Positions 33,072 to 44,571 of a stretch of 64,000 nt of DNA are shown in pieces. Made by a program: the position numbers and the translations under genes. The number at the start of each line of letters is the position of its first letter. Position 1 is the first letter of the stretch. A model generated the notes under the pieces. The model had not been told where the DNA came from and ran no database searches. It saw only the letters and a program-made list of their open reading frames with translations. Origin of the DNA: Flammulina velutipes (lineage: Eukaryota; Basidiomycota; Agaricomycetes; Agaricales; Physalacriaceae); the NCBI GenBank assembly GCA_011800155.1, contig CM022371.1, positions 1,240,001 through 1,304,000 of the forward strand. The letters run 5' to 3'.

Positions 33072-33911
33072 GGTGTGGAATGATCAAGTCACGTTACCGT
33101 TTTGTCGAAAAATAAATTCAAAAGATAAGCTGCATAGTATCTACTAATTTACTATCATTCTCACGCGCAATGAACTGTGGTGATACGGAACGCACAAAAG
33201 AGAGTGGTAGAAGAACGCCTTATTAAAAATTCAAATAATACATGTACGAGGGTCGTGGCCTGGTAGTGGGAGATGGCAACTTGTGTAAGATAGAGTTGAA
33301 GATGATACGAGCATCTTGGAAGATGGTATTGGTATCGGCCACAATACCTAGCACCACTGGAGTATTTTATCCGAAGCTCATTCCGAAGGCATTCACATGG
33401 AAAGCTGCATGAGAAATCTTGAATCGGAACTTCCCAGCCCAAACGCGTCGACTTTGCATTCAGCTCGCCACCTTTCACCGTCCATCAACGGATGATCCAA
33501 AGAACTTGTTCGATATCGTCACTCGTTATGTCTTCCCGTCCGCATTCTGGGGTCCTAGATTGTTCTATTCGAGGTATAACGTTCAACTCCCACAGAATAC
33601 AAATCCTAGAGCGTTTTGACAGGGCCTGGAGTCTGGAGACACAAGAGCGCGGGAACGGGACATTCCGCATCGTGGGAAGATAACACATTCTATTATCGCG
33701 CCACACAAGCGGCTACCCGCTACCTAATTGGATAAGTAATCATTAACGAATATATATATGGCACTACTTGTTGCAATTACAAGCGCGTCGGTTAAAATAA
33801 ATGAGGAGGCGCTAAGGGATGGTTTGTAGAATAGAATCGGCGATAGATGTTGTACAGTCTAATAAAGTAAACCCAGGAAGAAAAGAACGAAAGAAAGGGT
33901 ATAAAAGCGCG
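33072..33911. other. Intergenic, no supported gene
   Basis: About 840 bases with only short frames lacking domain signals or good starts. Confidence 0.4.
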
Positions 33912-35324
33912 TCACCAATCATGCAAGCTTCTGCAACCTGGGCGGGAAATATTGAGGCCCCCGCGCAGCAGTTTTGGGAGAACGAGGCCAGCTTCCAGCG
34001 TGTTCTTCACGATGGCCTCGACCTCGTGCGTTGTTACCCGCCCATACCACACACCCGACCCTTGCGGAGTGTATATCTAAGCGGAAGGCGGAATGGTCAG
34101 GCGATGCTCGGAGATACTGAGAAAATAACGCACTATGCAATTCCCCGCATATCTATGGCCGCCTATATGCGAGTTTTTGATGATAAGGGCTCGACGTTGG
34201 TCTTGTTGCTCTTGCAGTTGCTTGAAGACGTTGGCCTCATGCTCTTCTTCCGTGCCGATGAAGTCCTCCAATGGGTCGTCTATTGGATGTTCAAGCTGCG
34301 TGTCGACGATCCAGCCTTTGCTTTGGAGATTGTTTGTGAACTCTGATGCCATAATGAGATCAGACACGGAAAGGAAGACGACATTTATGGCTTACCGTGT
34401 TCGAGTTTGATAGCGGCTATAGAGCACCGTTTGTCGCGTTTCTTGTGAGAACCTAAGCGTGGTCAGGATAAGAAGGTAGAGGAAGGTGAGACACGTACAG
34501 AGAAGGATAACACAAGAGTACGGTATCACCCATGTATTGAAAGGACTTTTCTCCATGGACTCCCCGAGAGCTGGATCGATGGCGTTCTGGTAGAACGTCC
34601 GTGCACCATCCATTGAGCGTGGCACCTGCGTGACCATCTTGTAGTCTGGAAAGACAAGGACGGTCTCCAAATCTGGGTCGTCGGACACCGTCCAATGGCT
34701 GCCATTGAGGATGGATATCTTCTTGGCAGCAGGGTCGTTCGAGTTGAAGACGCCTGCGGTTGTTGGAGGAGACAGCGGCGAGGCTTTGGGTGGGCTGGTC
34801 GATATGATATTTCCAAGTTCCTTCTCTCGGAGAAGAATAGAATCCAGCGGGGGAGAACGGGGTAGTGAGACAACGCTTGGCCGCCGTTCTTTGACATGGG
34901 CGTGACTTCTGCGGTTATCAACCTGGGAGAGGTAGGCAGCGAGCGAGCCGTGGGTATGGGTGATCTCCCGGTCCCAGTCGCTCTGGCCAGTGGAAATGAC
35001 AATCTGAAAGACATGAGACGCGTAAAGAAATTACAGCGAGTTGGTCGCACCTGGCGTCTGTAAGGCTTCACGGAGCCCAACATATGGCTTTCCATGTCAA
35101 CATCGAAATTCGGATACGCCTCGTGTCCTGACGAGCAGGCAGTCGCTTATCAGATAACTTTATACCCTTCGGGGCTAGTACTCACCTTCGTCGCATGGAT
35201 CCGGACACGCCCGACATTGCTCGCTGGACACTGGAACTGCTGAAGCTTCAAGTTCGTGTTGAAGACCCTCCTGGGTATTATCCTGGCCTAGAACGAGCGC
35301 GAGTCCTCGACGAAGTGCGAACAT
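33912..35324 (-). CDS. APD1: Apd1/Aim32-type thioredoxin-like Fe-S protein
   Basis: Six exons on the minus strand: 35324-35186, 35127-35051, 35003-34499, 34452-34396, 34342-34134, 34076-33912; 383 aa. The N-terminal domain has 'CRACPDPCDEGHEAYPNFDV' and 'IVISTGQSDWDREITH'. The C-terminal thioredoxin-like domain has 'CSHKKRDKRC' (Cys241, Cys250) and 'HIGGHRYAGNCI' (His318, His322), then 'GVWYGRVTTHEVEAIV'. In yeast Apd1 such a Cys pair and an H-x3-H pair bind a redox-active 2Fe-2S cluster; the same residues are kept here. The family is known as sucrase/ferredoxin-like. Location (cytosol as Apd1, or mitochondrion as Aim32) is not decided by the sequence. Confidence 0.9.
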
Positions 35325-35669
35325 GTGAAGAAAGGATGGCCCTAGGGTCGGAAATGAAATGAAGGAGATGAACAACGCGGGGTGCTGGTCGTGGCACGTA
35401 ATAGAAAGGTATCTATAAGTAAAGGCGAGTCGTCCACCTGTCTCGGATGAATTGCAAATTTTTTTTTGCGCAAAGAGATATGACGCGACGCAGACACGCT
35501 CGAGAGCTTTCCTTGTTGTGGGGGTTATCTGATAAGACAAAGTTTTGGGGCCCAGTCCGTCGGGTGTGGCCTGACTTTTATATCCATTCACGTGTTTTTT
35601 CGGTCCCATTGTCCACTTCCGGTCTTTGCCGCATCTTTCAACTTTGTCCTCTCTCCGCCCACACATTCA
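35325..35669. other. Divergent upstream region of APD1 and the small membrane gene
   Basis: 345 bases separating two outward-facing starts; no gene inside. Confidence 0.4.
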
Positions 35670-35867
35670 ATGAGCGATCTCTTCGGCGTCTCTGTGTTCA
35701 TTTATGTGAGAACTAACTGCGATCCAATCGCCTTTCAGCCACTAAGCAGGAATACACGCTCATCGCCCGACCATGCCTTTTCGGCGATAATCGTACGATA
35801 CTTGATCTACTTCGGTTTCACGGTGGCTTTGGTCGCTACCGGACTCTGGATCTACCTGGACCTCTAG
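35670..35867 (+). CDS. Small single-pass membrane protein
   Basis: A short gene with ATG in 'ttcaatgagcg'. Read straight it gives 65 aa; a 51-nt in-frame segment 35688-35738 begins gt, contains 'ctaac' and ends 'tttcag', so a spliced 48-aa form (MSDLFG joined to PLSRNTRSS) is as likely. Both forms end in one clear membrane helix, 'YLIYFGFTVALVATGLWIYL', with only two residues after it. Such tiny tail-anchored proteins include subunits of ER and mitochondrial complexes; I do not recognise which one. It is head to head with APD1. Confidence 0.5.
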   Translation: MSDLFGVSVFIYVRTNCDPIAFQPLSRNTRSSPDHAFSAIIVRYLIYFGFTVALVATGLWIYLDL

Positions 35868-37039
35868 GATGTCGCGTAGGTCCTACAAGACGCGCCGTGA
35901 AGGAGCAGCTACAGTTTGGCTGCAGTTCAGTTGATCTCAAGCTCCCTCTCAAAGAGCTGCATTCTATGACGCGAGAAGTGCGCCACAACCTGCCTTTTCC
36001 GTCTGCGGCCAAGCTAAAATAACAGGTACTCAAAAATTAAATCAACCAGGCTGGATTGAGACTATTGAGTACCCTGCAGGCAACTCGTATGATTCGGCAC
36101 TCATGTTTAAAACTCTAAGACTGGGAGCGGCCGCCAATTTTACGGTTCTTTAGCGTCTGGAAATTTCTACAGGCTAGAGCTTTTCCAGCCTCTCACACCG
36201 AAGCTTAAAGGGCTATTTTTCTGGGCTACAATAATGTTGGCCATCACGCGCCACAGACTCTCCATTCTTCGATCGCCCCTCCCGACTGCTTGGAGACCGA
36301 CCGTCTATCAAATTCACCGTTGCTCACCCCAAATATTGAGAGTTGTCATACCAAGCTTATTTTCTGCCCTCATCATTCTCCTCACCGTCTTCTTTTCTCG
36401 TTGCACGCGCCGCAGCGGCATTTTGCTGAGCCCAATATCCGTCTCAAGCTGTTTCCGCGCACCGCACACTGCGGAAAACTGGAGCCTGAAGGTCCTTCCC
36501 TCGAGCGTTGTATTCTCCATATCAATCACTCTGGATGTACTTCGTATCTGGAGATAGCGCGACTCAATCTCGACTCTACGTCAAATTTTTCTGGGGGGGC
36601 GACCGCAACCTTCTCTCTGTAATGCCTCATGTAACTGTCGTGTCCTCGATGTTTATTCGACCTCTGTCCTCGTACTCATACAGTATGTCATACAACGCAT
36701 GCTACTCCGAACCACACATTTTTGCAATCGATTTCCTCAGCCACACTTTCGTAGGTGAACCTTTTCGTTGATACGATAGCGTAGCGGTCGTATTTTGTCT
36801 GCCTACGGGAGACTACCTTTTTGTCTCGTGCCTCATGGAGGCTTCAGATTATTAGAAAAGACTTTCGCGTTCTTCTCGTTCAAATAAGGATAGCCAGCCT
36901 CCTACAAGTCACTACTGAGTACGACAGGAATTATTTTGGTCGATAGGACAGGTTGGCCTACTGTTGAGTCATTCCAGGCGCAATATATGTGGACCACAGA
37001 AATGAAATTGAGAGCTGTAGATATTTGCTCATCGCAGGA
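35868..37039. other. Intergenic, no supported gene
   Basis: About 1.2 kb. Frames such as 36234-36557 lack a domain, a credible start and splice support. Confidence 0.4.
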
Positions 37040-37741
37040 TTATATCCTCCTTGCCTTCTTTGCCCTCACACCGCCCACCTTGATCGGGGTGTTATCCCTG
37101 ATGATACTCAACAACGAGTTAATCTCTTCGCCCTCTGGAGACGCTAAAGTCTGTATCAACGTGCCCCTCCCAATCCCGAACCCTGTCAAATACACGTCCA
37201 GAAGGAACATCTCCCCCTCCTTCTTCCCCGACCCATTCTTCCGCTTTGCGACTTCCTGTATAATCGCGACGGACGCAGCGTACGCCGCCTCGGGCGTGGC
37301 CCCACGCGTACCCTTGAAGCCACAGCGTCCAGCAGAGGACCACGCGATGGGCATCCCTTTGTCGTCCGTGAATGTAATAATTGTGTTGTTGTTGGAGCTT
37401 TTGCAGTAGATGCGGTAGTGTGGCCAGACCGACTTGTCGTAGCCTGTTACTGGCGTTGGAAGGGATGAAGGGGACGGGGAGGTGGCAGCATCCCCAGGAG
37501 TAGTAGTAGCGGCAGTAGGAGCAGGAGCACGAGGTATCCGAGTAGGTGGTGGCCTCATCGACATTCCCGTAGGCGGGCCGTCCTCGTCCCTCCCAAGTTC
37601 ATCCTCGAACGGAGGCGCGAAACCCGCATCCTTGGTCAGCGAATCTAGAATGTTCAAGCTGGTCTTGCTGTCCAGGATCCGCCGCGGCGCGCTCGTGCTG
37701 AACGAGCGTAGCAGACGCGTCGTTCTCAGCATCGTCGTCAA
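37040..37741 (-). CDS. uS11m: Mitochondrial ribosomal protein uS11m
   Basis: Single exon, 233 aa. The first 25 residues ('MTTMLRTTRLLRSFSTSAPRR') are a classic mitochondrial presequence. A Pro/Thr/Ser-rich linker follows to about 105. The uS11 core is unmistakable: 'IYCKSSNNNTIITFTDDKG', 'AWSSAGRCGFKGTRGATPEAA' and the C-terminal 'IRDNTPIKVGGVRAKKARRI', matching the bacterial S11 'DVTPIPHNGCRPPKKRRV' end in position. It is a component of the mitoribosome small subunit platform. Met4 is an alternative start. It is head to head with QCR9, with 87 bp between start codons. Confidence 0.92.
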   Translation of the reverse strand: MTTMLRTTRLLRSFSTSAPRRILDSKTSLNILDSLTKDAGFAPPFEDELGRDEDGPPTGMSMRPPPTRIPRAPAPTAATTTPGDAATSPSPSSLPTPVTGYDKSVWPHYRIYCKSSNNNTIITFTDDKGMPIAWSSAGRCGFKGTRGATPEAAYAASVAIIQEVAKRKNGSGKKEGEMFLLDVYLTGFGIGRGTLIQTLASPEGEEINSLLSIIRDNTPIKVGGVRAKKARRI

Positions 37742-37828
37742 AATTCAAAAGAGAGTGAAATTATTATTATGTAATAATGCTCGCCGGCTGAACCCGAGTA
37801 CTGTTCACCAACGACCACCACCACCACC
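37742..37828. promoter_or_regulatory. 87-bp bidirectional promoter, uS11m/QCR9
   Basis: The whole space between the two start codons. It is AT-rich beside uS11m and has a CCA repeat just before the QCR9 ATG. Both genes serve mitochondria, so common control is plausible. Confidence 0.6.
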
Positions 37829-38125
37829 ATGGCAGTACGTGCATGCCCTTCCCTTTCCTTCGTTCTGACCCAACGGAAACCCACGTAGATCTCCACCTCT
37901 CTCTACAACATCTTCTTCAAACGGAACAGCGCATTCGTCTCAACAGTATTCGTTGGCGCGTTCGCCTTTAGCATCGGGTTCGACCTGGCCGTTACCAAAT
38001 TCCACGACGAATGGAATAAGGGGGTACGTTCATTCATACGACAATGTCTTGAATTTTAGTGCTAATTTCGGACGCAGAAACAATGGAAGGATATTAGAGC
38101 GAAGTACACTGCGGTCGAGGAGTAG
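37829..38125 (+). CDS. QCR9: Cytochrome bc1 complex subunit 9
   Basis: Three exons: 37829-37834 (ATG GCA only), 37889-38023, 38078-38125; 62 aa. The spliced protein starts MAISTSLYNIFFKRNSAFVS and continues with 'GAFAFSIGFDLAVTKFHDEWN' and 'GKQWKDIRAKY', collinear with QCR9 of yeast (FKRNSVF, GFD, RQWKDIRHKY). It is a single-span inner-membrane subunit of complex III that stabilises cytochrome c1 and the Rieske protein (family knowledge). A six-base first exon would be missed by ordinary ORF searching. It shares its promoter with uS11m. Confidence 0.94.
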
Positions 38126-39430
38126 AGATCAGACAGTCAATCCGAACACCACTTTGTCATCCCACTGCACTACTGGAAAATTCCACTGCATAATCCACGC
38201 CAATACCTAGGAAGAGGTCAAACTAAATTGTCACTCAACTGGAGCTACGACCCAAACGACACGCCAGCACCCTCGTTCTTCAATTTCACTCGGAGTGCGG
38301 TCAGGCTCATCCCGCAACGCCTCATGGTAGGTCCATGAGTCTTGGGATAACTCTTCGCAAGGACTTCACGGAGCCCTTTATACTCTAAGAATTCCTGTGT
38401 ACAACCGAAAATACATTCCGACCGTTCCTCTTGGTCATCATGCTTCTCTATCCTTGACTGGGGCTTTCCTTCTCGTACTCCCGTGGCCCTTTGACTCCCG
38501 GACCTCGCCTATTTTCCCCTGGTCTGCCTCTTTTTGACGCTTGTTTTTGATCCTTCAACAATATTAATGTATACCAGTCAGGCGCAAGTCTCCAACCCAA
38601 ATCCTATTCCTTGACAATGCCTATTGTTCAGTTCTACGGCCCGAAAAGTCGAAACGAAGATTTTTGGGCTACATGTCCGTTTTCCGTGTGGCCACGTAGC
38701 CGAGAAGATTTTACTTACGCCCTACAGACCGGCAATTCAGCACTCTCTTTCGTCGAAACGTCGGAATACAATTTCTCAAAACCTTCTGCCTGCGTAGGTC
38801 TTAATCTTGAGCCACAGTTTTCCAACCATCGACGCCGCCCGAAATTATCAGCTTGCCGATTTGCCTTCCAACTTCTTGACACGGCTCCCCACCAGGATTC
38901 AAACAAGCTAGACATGGTTGGACGAATGGAATAATCTCCCGCTTCAGCTTAGTTAATTCGTGGAATAAGTCTAGCCTGCTTGTTTATCTCCTTCAGTGCA
39001 CAAACTAATTACAGGAACCCTCCTAGCTCGCACATCAAACGTCCAGTCGTCTCGGACTATGCCTCCTGCGCCGAGAGGTTCAAAACTCAGGCGATGCAGA
39101 GGAAGTGTCCTTGGTATCTTCATTTTCCAACGCGCCGTCGTCCTTGTTGTCGAATTAATGTCGACCAGTAGTGTAACTTAAGCCTGGTGGGTTAACTCTA
39201 TTTATAACATGATTATCGATGGAGGTTGCGTTGGTACATATCGATCTCTGTTTGATAATCCTACAAAGAAACATCCTATTCTATCTGTAGGTCATTGGTC
39301 GCCCCGACATCAGCAGCCCTATACACACTAGCAAAGTGATTCTCATACTTACGAATGTCCCATATACAAAGCATTTCAAAAAAATTACTACACAACTAGT
39401 CTATATCGACAATTTTATTCCATTAAAAAA
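38126..39430. other. Intergenic, no supported gene
   Basis: About 1.3 kb. A 107-codon frame at 38611-38934 has no recognisable features. Includes the 3' UTRs of QCR9 and SCH9. Confidence 0.4.
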
Positions 39431-41820
39431 TCAAGCGTCCACCTCGGTAAAGCCAAGTCCCTTCCGCTTCCCCCTCGCGTACCGACCCGCACTCCTCGAA
39501 AAATCCGTATACTCCTCCTCAGACGTCGGCTCAGGCCCTTCATCGTCGCTCTTCCCATGATATCCCCTCCCGAACTCTAAATCATCCATGACACTCTCGC
39601 CACCAGAGTACGAAAATCCCCTAAAGTTCTCCTGCACACTATTCGTCAAAGGACTCCCCTTCTCCTTCTTTGGCCTCTTCACTTTCCCGTTATTAGCACT
39701 CCCCTTGATATCCACCCCGCTCTCGGTGCCTCCGGCACTCGCACCCCCACCGCCCGTCATAGACAAACCCCCAAACCCTCCGTACAGGCTTCCCAGACTG
39801 CTCGAGCTATTACTGCGACTGCCCTTATCACTCCCCAGTGGCCCGTTTGGCGTATGGAACCCACTTCCCGAATAGCTCCCCATCACCCAATCCTCGCTCG
39901 GGTCATCCTCGTCAAGCACGTAATCCGACAGGTCCGTCCCAGTAAATTCGGGATCAAAGTTGTTCGTGCTCTCGTCGCTCTCGACAACTGGTTTGAACGG
40001 GGGCGTCACTTGTTTACGCGAAAGCGCGTCCCAATCTATCGTCGAGAAGAACGGGTGCTCCTTCAATTCCGCAGCGTCGCGGTTCGCGCCCAGACGATGC
40101 TTCGGATTCCGGTTAAGCAGCTAGAATCACAAGTAAGACCTCAGCATCGCAATAATAATGAAACAAAACTCACCCCTTTCACAAACTGTTTGCCTTCGTC
40201 ATTGATGACCCCCTTCGGAAACCGTATCTTGCCAAAACAGATATTCTTGTACATCTGTTGGGTCTCCTCGGCGTAGAAAGGAGACCAGCCGCAGCACATC
40301 TCGAATAGCAAGACCCCAAGACTCCAAAAGTCCACAATCTTGGAATAACCCTGCTCGTCAAGAAGAATCTCGGGCGCAAGGTATTCCGTCGTCCCGCAAA
40401 ACGTCGTGGTAAGCTGGTCCGCGCCCAAATCCGCCTTGGACAGGCCGAAATCGCACAACGCAACGTGCCCCGTCGCATCAAGTAGTATATTCTCCGGCTT
40501 GAGGTCCCGATAGACGATATCGTACTTGTGGAGATGCTCCAGCGCCAAGACAAGTTCCGCGACGTAGAAGCGCGCCCTGTCCAAGGAAAAGCGGGTTTCC
40601 CTCTGGAGATGCCAGAAAAGCTCCCCTCCGCTCTTGAAGTCGGTGACGAGGTACAGATCTTGATGGGTCTGGAAGCTAAATTTGAGGCCGACGAGGAACG
40701 GGCATTCGAGAGAGCGCTGGAGGATCTTGCGCTCGCCAATGGTATGGGCCACCTCCTTTTTGGCTACGATTTCCTTCTTGGAGAGGACTTTCATGGCGTA
40801 GATACGTTTAGTATCGCGTTTTCGGACCTGGAAAACTTTGCCAAAGGTACCGCGGCCGATGAGCTTTAGGAACTCAAAGTCGCGGGGAGTGAGGGCATGC
40901 TTGACCTTTGAACTGATGAGAAGGAAGAAAAAGGAAAGCGGAGCGGACGCACTTTGTACGCCTCGAACGTAATTTGAACACGTATCTCGCCGGAGACAAC
41001 CTCGTTTTCGAACGGAAGGAGCTTGTACCATTGGTCGACGGTATGGTCATGGACAAGCACAGGTTTGATCTGCACCGTACCCAGGAAACCGAGGTCTTCG
41101 ACGGAGCGGTCGTAGACATTAAAAGTAATTAACGAAGATTCCGAAGTAACATCACTGTCGGAATGGTAAGAAGAAGATGGAAATGAGGACGTTGGCAACG
41201 CACAAGGAGACCTCATGTTTCCAAGTCGGGTTATGGGCTGACAAACTGCCGAAAAGGCTGGGAGACTTTGAGGAGGATGGGGACTGGCCTGAGGCGCGGG
41301 CGAGGGCGTTGAGGGCACGCTGGGGGGCTGCTACACCTTTTACTTCCTTGTCAGCGTCGTCGGTCGGATCCCGACTAATGAATTCGTTCTGCTCGAACTG
41401 AACGACGACGTAGGGGCGGGCACCGGACGAATGAACGTTCAGGGCTCGCGCCTGGATGAGCTTGACATGGATCTGGCCTCTTGAAGCCGTAAGAGGCGGT
41501 GGAGGAGATGGGGTATGTGGTTTGGAACGAGGTGCGGCGTGCATGTTAAAGTCGGGCGCATGAAGGGAAACGCTAGTTGTCGGTAAGGCGGCTGCAAAGG
41601 ATGTGTGAGTCGCTGTAGACGGCTGTGTATTGCCAGATGTAGCGCTGGAGTCGAAAGGATTTGCGTTTGCGTTCGACAAACGAGTCGGGGTCAACAGTGG
41701 ATGATGGTTGTACGAAGAAGAAGCTGAAGACGGCATATCGAACGGGTTGCGGTCAACCCCGGCCCTCGGCGTCATTTCGTCCATAGAAAGAGAGGGCGTC
41801 GTTGCCCAAAGTTTAATCAT
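39431..41820 (-). CDS. SCH9: AGC protein kinase Sch9 (C2 domain + kinase)
   Basis: Four exons on the minus strand: 41820-41204, 41154-40953, 40905-40174, 40120-39431; 746 aa. A Ser/Thr/Pro-rich N-terminus precedes a C2 domain at about 115-272 ('GQIHVKLIQARALNV', 'NPTWKHEVSF', 'LGTVQIKPVL'). The kinase domain starts about 283: 'GRGTFGKV', Lys312, 'YRDLKPEN' (Asp407), DFG at 425-427 and T-loop 'TTTFCGTTEYLAPE' (Thr441). The AGC tail has 'NFDPEFTGTD' and hydrophobic motif 'FRGFSY'. C2 plus this tail, and 'FEMCCGWSPFYAEETQQMYKNI', identify Sch9, the TORC1-activated S6K/Akt-like regulator of ribosome production and growth. The C-terminal tail after 'NFDPEFT' is lengthened by Gly/Ser-rich sequence. 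Confidence 0.95.
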
Positions 41821-43260
41821 CGTAGAAGATGAAGGTAAGAAAGAAACAAGCAATTGTCAATCTATGTCATCCATCCATCTGTGGAGTATTGACCCCAGCA
41901 CTCCCCAGGCCCTGGGTTTATGTAAACGCACAAGTCTATTTTAATGTTCCAGTTTTCAAAAGTCTATCCTCCTCATTTCGATCATGATCAGGCGCTGGAA
42001 GGCTGAGACGTTTCATTTCGGAGATTTCACCTTGCGCCGCACTATGCATTGCCTCAAATTACCCCGCCATACTTCAGGATAATACAATCATTTCCATATC
42101 TATCACCATCAGTAGTTGCTGTCGAAATGTAAGGGGCATCTTGGGGACATCGATATCGAACAAACTATTGCGCCACGATCACGCATGCACCATTGATGGC
42201 CAAGCTTATCATAGATCCAACCTCCCGGCCCAGCCAAAGTCCAGCACAAATGTGCCGAAAATCGGGAGGGACGTCTCACTTAAAATAGTGAATTTCTTAT
42301 GCATGGTATAGCTTCAATGTTTACAGTAAGTTCTCAATCATATATCGGCTGGTATCGTTCATCGACTCACGAGATTCATATGCCTTTCGATATTGTTGTG
42401 AGTTAGGTCAGAGAAATGGTGACCTGTAAAATTACAAAAATAGCCTCCTATATTTTGAGTGGTCTTAATCCTTAGCCACAATGTGGTGGTGGTGATGTGA
42501 GATGGAAATCATTGGGCATGTCAATGTAGTATCAGCGTTCCCAAAACACTCACGAACATCTAACTACTTGCAAAATTTATACGATGCAAATATTCATGGA
42601 TTACAAACACCTGAGGCCCTATGAATTTGGCTTGCACAGGCAATCATAAATACAAGTCACCAAAATTTCCACACCTGTATAGAATGCGATAACAAAACCA
42701 ACCGCTGACAGGATAGAATTTTTAAGTATCGTGGAAAGAGGTGACTTGTTTCGGAGGATGCGATGGAATGATGCTTAAAGAGATATGCGCGTGCTGGCGG
42801 GAGGAATGAACGTGAGACAGGTTCTTGAGATCTTCGCGCAGTAGTCCGAGTCTAATTCTTGGGGCGACGGCGATAAGGACGTCGGGGGCTCCATAATTAG
42901 ACATAGGATAAAAGTTGAATGCAAAGGCAGAGAATGTCAACGTACAGCAATTGGAGGGATGAGAGAAATGCACTTGAGTCCATAGAAAACGTAGTACGGT
43001 CTCAACGTGTGTACATTGTAATGGGCACGGAGAAGGTCACGGGGTGTCCCAATTATGAGGCAAATGATAGTTGAAGTTCGAGTTTATCAGAGGCACTTAG
43101 CCACTAGAGTGGCCGAAGCAGGTGCCAGTGCAAAGAAACAACTCAAGGTTGACTGAAGGAGTGATCGGAGTCGGTATCATATTTTCCCACGTTGGAACTC
43201 TGCTGTTTACATCCATCATCGATGGCATCGTCGAGCCCTGCGCCCCAGGAGCACCACGCG
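41821..43260. other. Intergenic between SCH9 and the F-box pseudogene
   Basis: About 1.4 kb. A minus-strand frame (42722-42973) is short and unrecognised and is not called. Confidence 0.4.
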
Positions 43261-44381
43261 CAACTTCAACTATTCTACAAAATTCTACATAACATTCTCT
43301 TGAACTACGCGAACTCACCTTCTAGTTTCTATTCGAAGACGCCCAGTCGAAAACTGATGAAGAATCCCCCGTTCAAGCAACCTCTCTCGTATGTCGCTCT
43401 TGGAGAGCTCCCAACTGACGCATTCGCATACACTCCACATCCATCGTTTCTTTGACCAGGGACATGTCAATCTCAAGGCTTGTGGCCAATTCTGCGGCCT
43501 GCCTTGGCTCTGCACCGTACATCGTCTCTGTGGTCCAAAAATTGGGGTTCTCCGAATCCGTCCTAGGAAAAAATAGCAGGAGTTGTGATCTGTGGGCTCC
43601 TGCGCTTCTCCCTTTGGAAAATGTACAACACTTGACGGGGTCGTACATCGAGAGCCAAGGACTACACTCCGCGCTCGACCTCATTAGTAACGTCTGTTCA
43701 CCTTCGCATACACTCACCAATTGTTTTTACCACTGTCCTCCTGTATAAGCCGTCGAGTCCCCGGTGATTTCACCCTCGGTTCGGAGACTACATCCCCACC
43801 ATGTTGTGCAGAGCATCACAGAGGTCCGACTACACAGTCTTCAGAAATCAATGGTGGACGATACCTCCATGCTCTCTCTATGACTATGATATGGTAACAC
43901 AATGCACATTGACAAGATTGCTTTCGGGACCTCAATATTCAATGGTGAGCACGATATCCCGACGTAAATGATGATTTTTCAGGCCTCACCCATATTCAGA
44001 TTCAGACTCTTATGCGATGGGGGGAAAACCTCCATTTATTGACGTTCACCTTCTTCGCCGACGGTTTATTATTGCTGAGCTCCTCACAGATTTTTTTCGA
44101 ACCCCAAAGCCTCGTTGTCGCACTTCGGTGGTGGGATCATAATCTCTTTGCAAACATTGACACTTTTGGTTCGCTGGGTGAATTCGACGACATGGGCGAG
44201 TAACAAAAAGGTGCGGTGTATATCGAATATGATGGTGTCGCAGGACACATTCGCCTCACTGAAAGGTGTGAGGTTTGTTGATGAGGAACGGAGGCTCATT
44301 ACGCATGGAAATCTGGAACTGGTTGAGCTGATACGGGATGCATTGTATCAAAAAGAGGAATCCTTGTATTCGCCTGAATAG
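43261..44381 (+). pseudogene. Degenerate F-box gene copy
   Basis: Translated pieces in different frames match the intact F-box gene next door in order: a segment near 43340-43440 ('PPFKQPLSYVALGELP') corresponds to the post-F-box region; 'DLWAPALLPLENVQHLTGSYIE' (43585-43660) to 'DTWAAALRPLKNVCYIRVSCIE'; 'QSLVVALRWWDHNLF' to 'NGLIDALTWWETLI'; and 'SQDTFASLKGVRFVDEERRLIT' (44235-44300) to 'SQDTHASLREVKFVDEERRRIT', ending 'ELVELIRDAL'. Frame changes and stops between these blocks prevent a single protein. Same orientation as the intact copy, so it is a decayed tandem duplicate. Confidence 0.8.
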
Positions 44382-44571
44382 AATATCACTACCTACGTAA
44401 TTATGCAGTCCCAGGACACGTTTAATATTATGCCATTCTGCCTTACGGTGTGCGGATTGCACAGCAGTAAGCAGTAGAATCATTAATCGTTTCCCAGTCA
44501 CGGTTGCAATAGTTCCCACGCTTCACTTCTGTTCATAACTTCCACCATCAAACGGATAGTAGTGAGCTACT

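Noticed and set aside
36234..36622. Two overlapping plus-strand frames of about 110 codons
   Set aside because: Different frames of the same stretch, no recognisable protein, no promoter or splice signals.
42722..42973. 83-codon minus-strand frame
   Set aside because: Short, unrecognised, and lacking neighbouring exons that would fit in phase.
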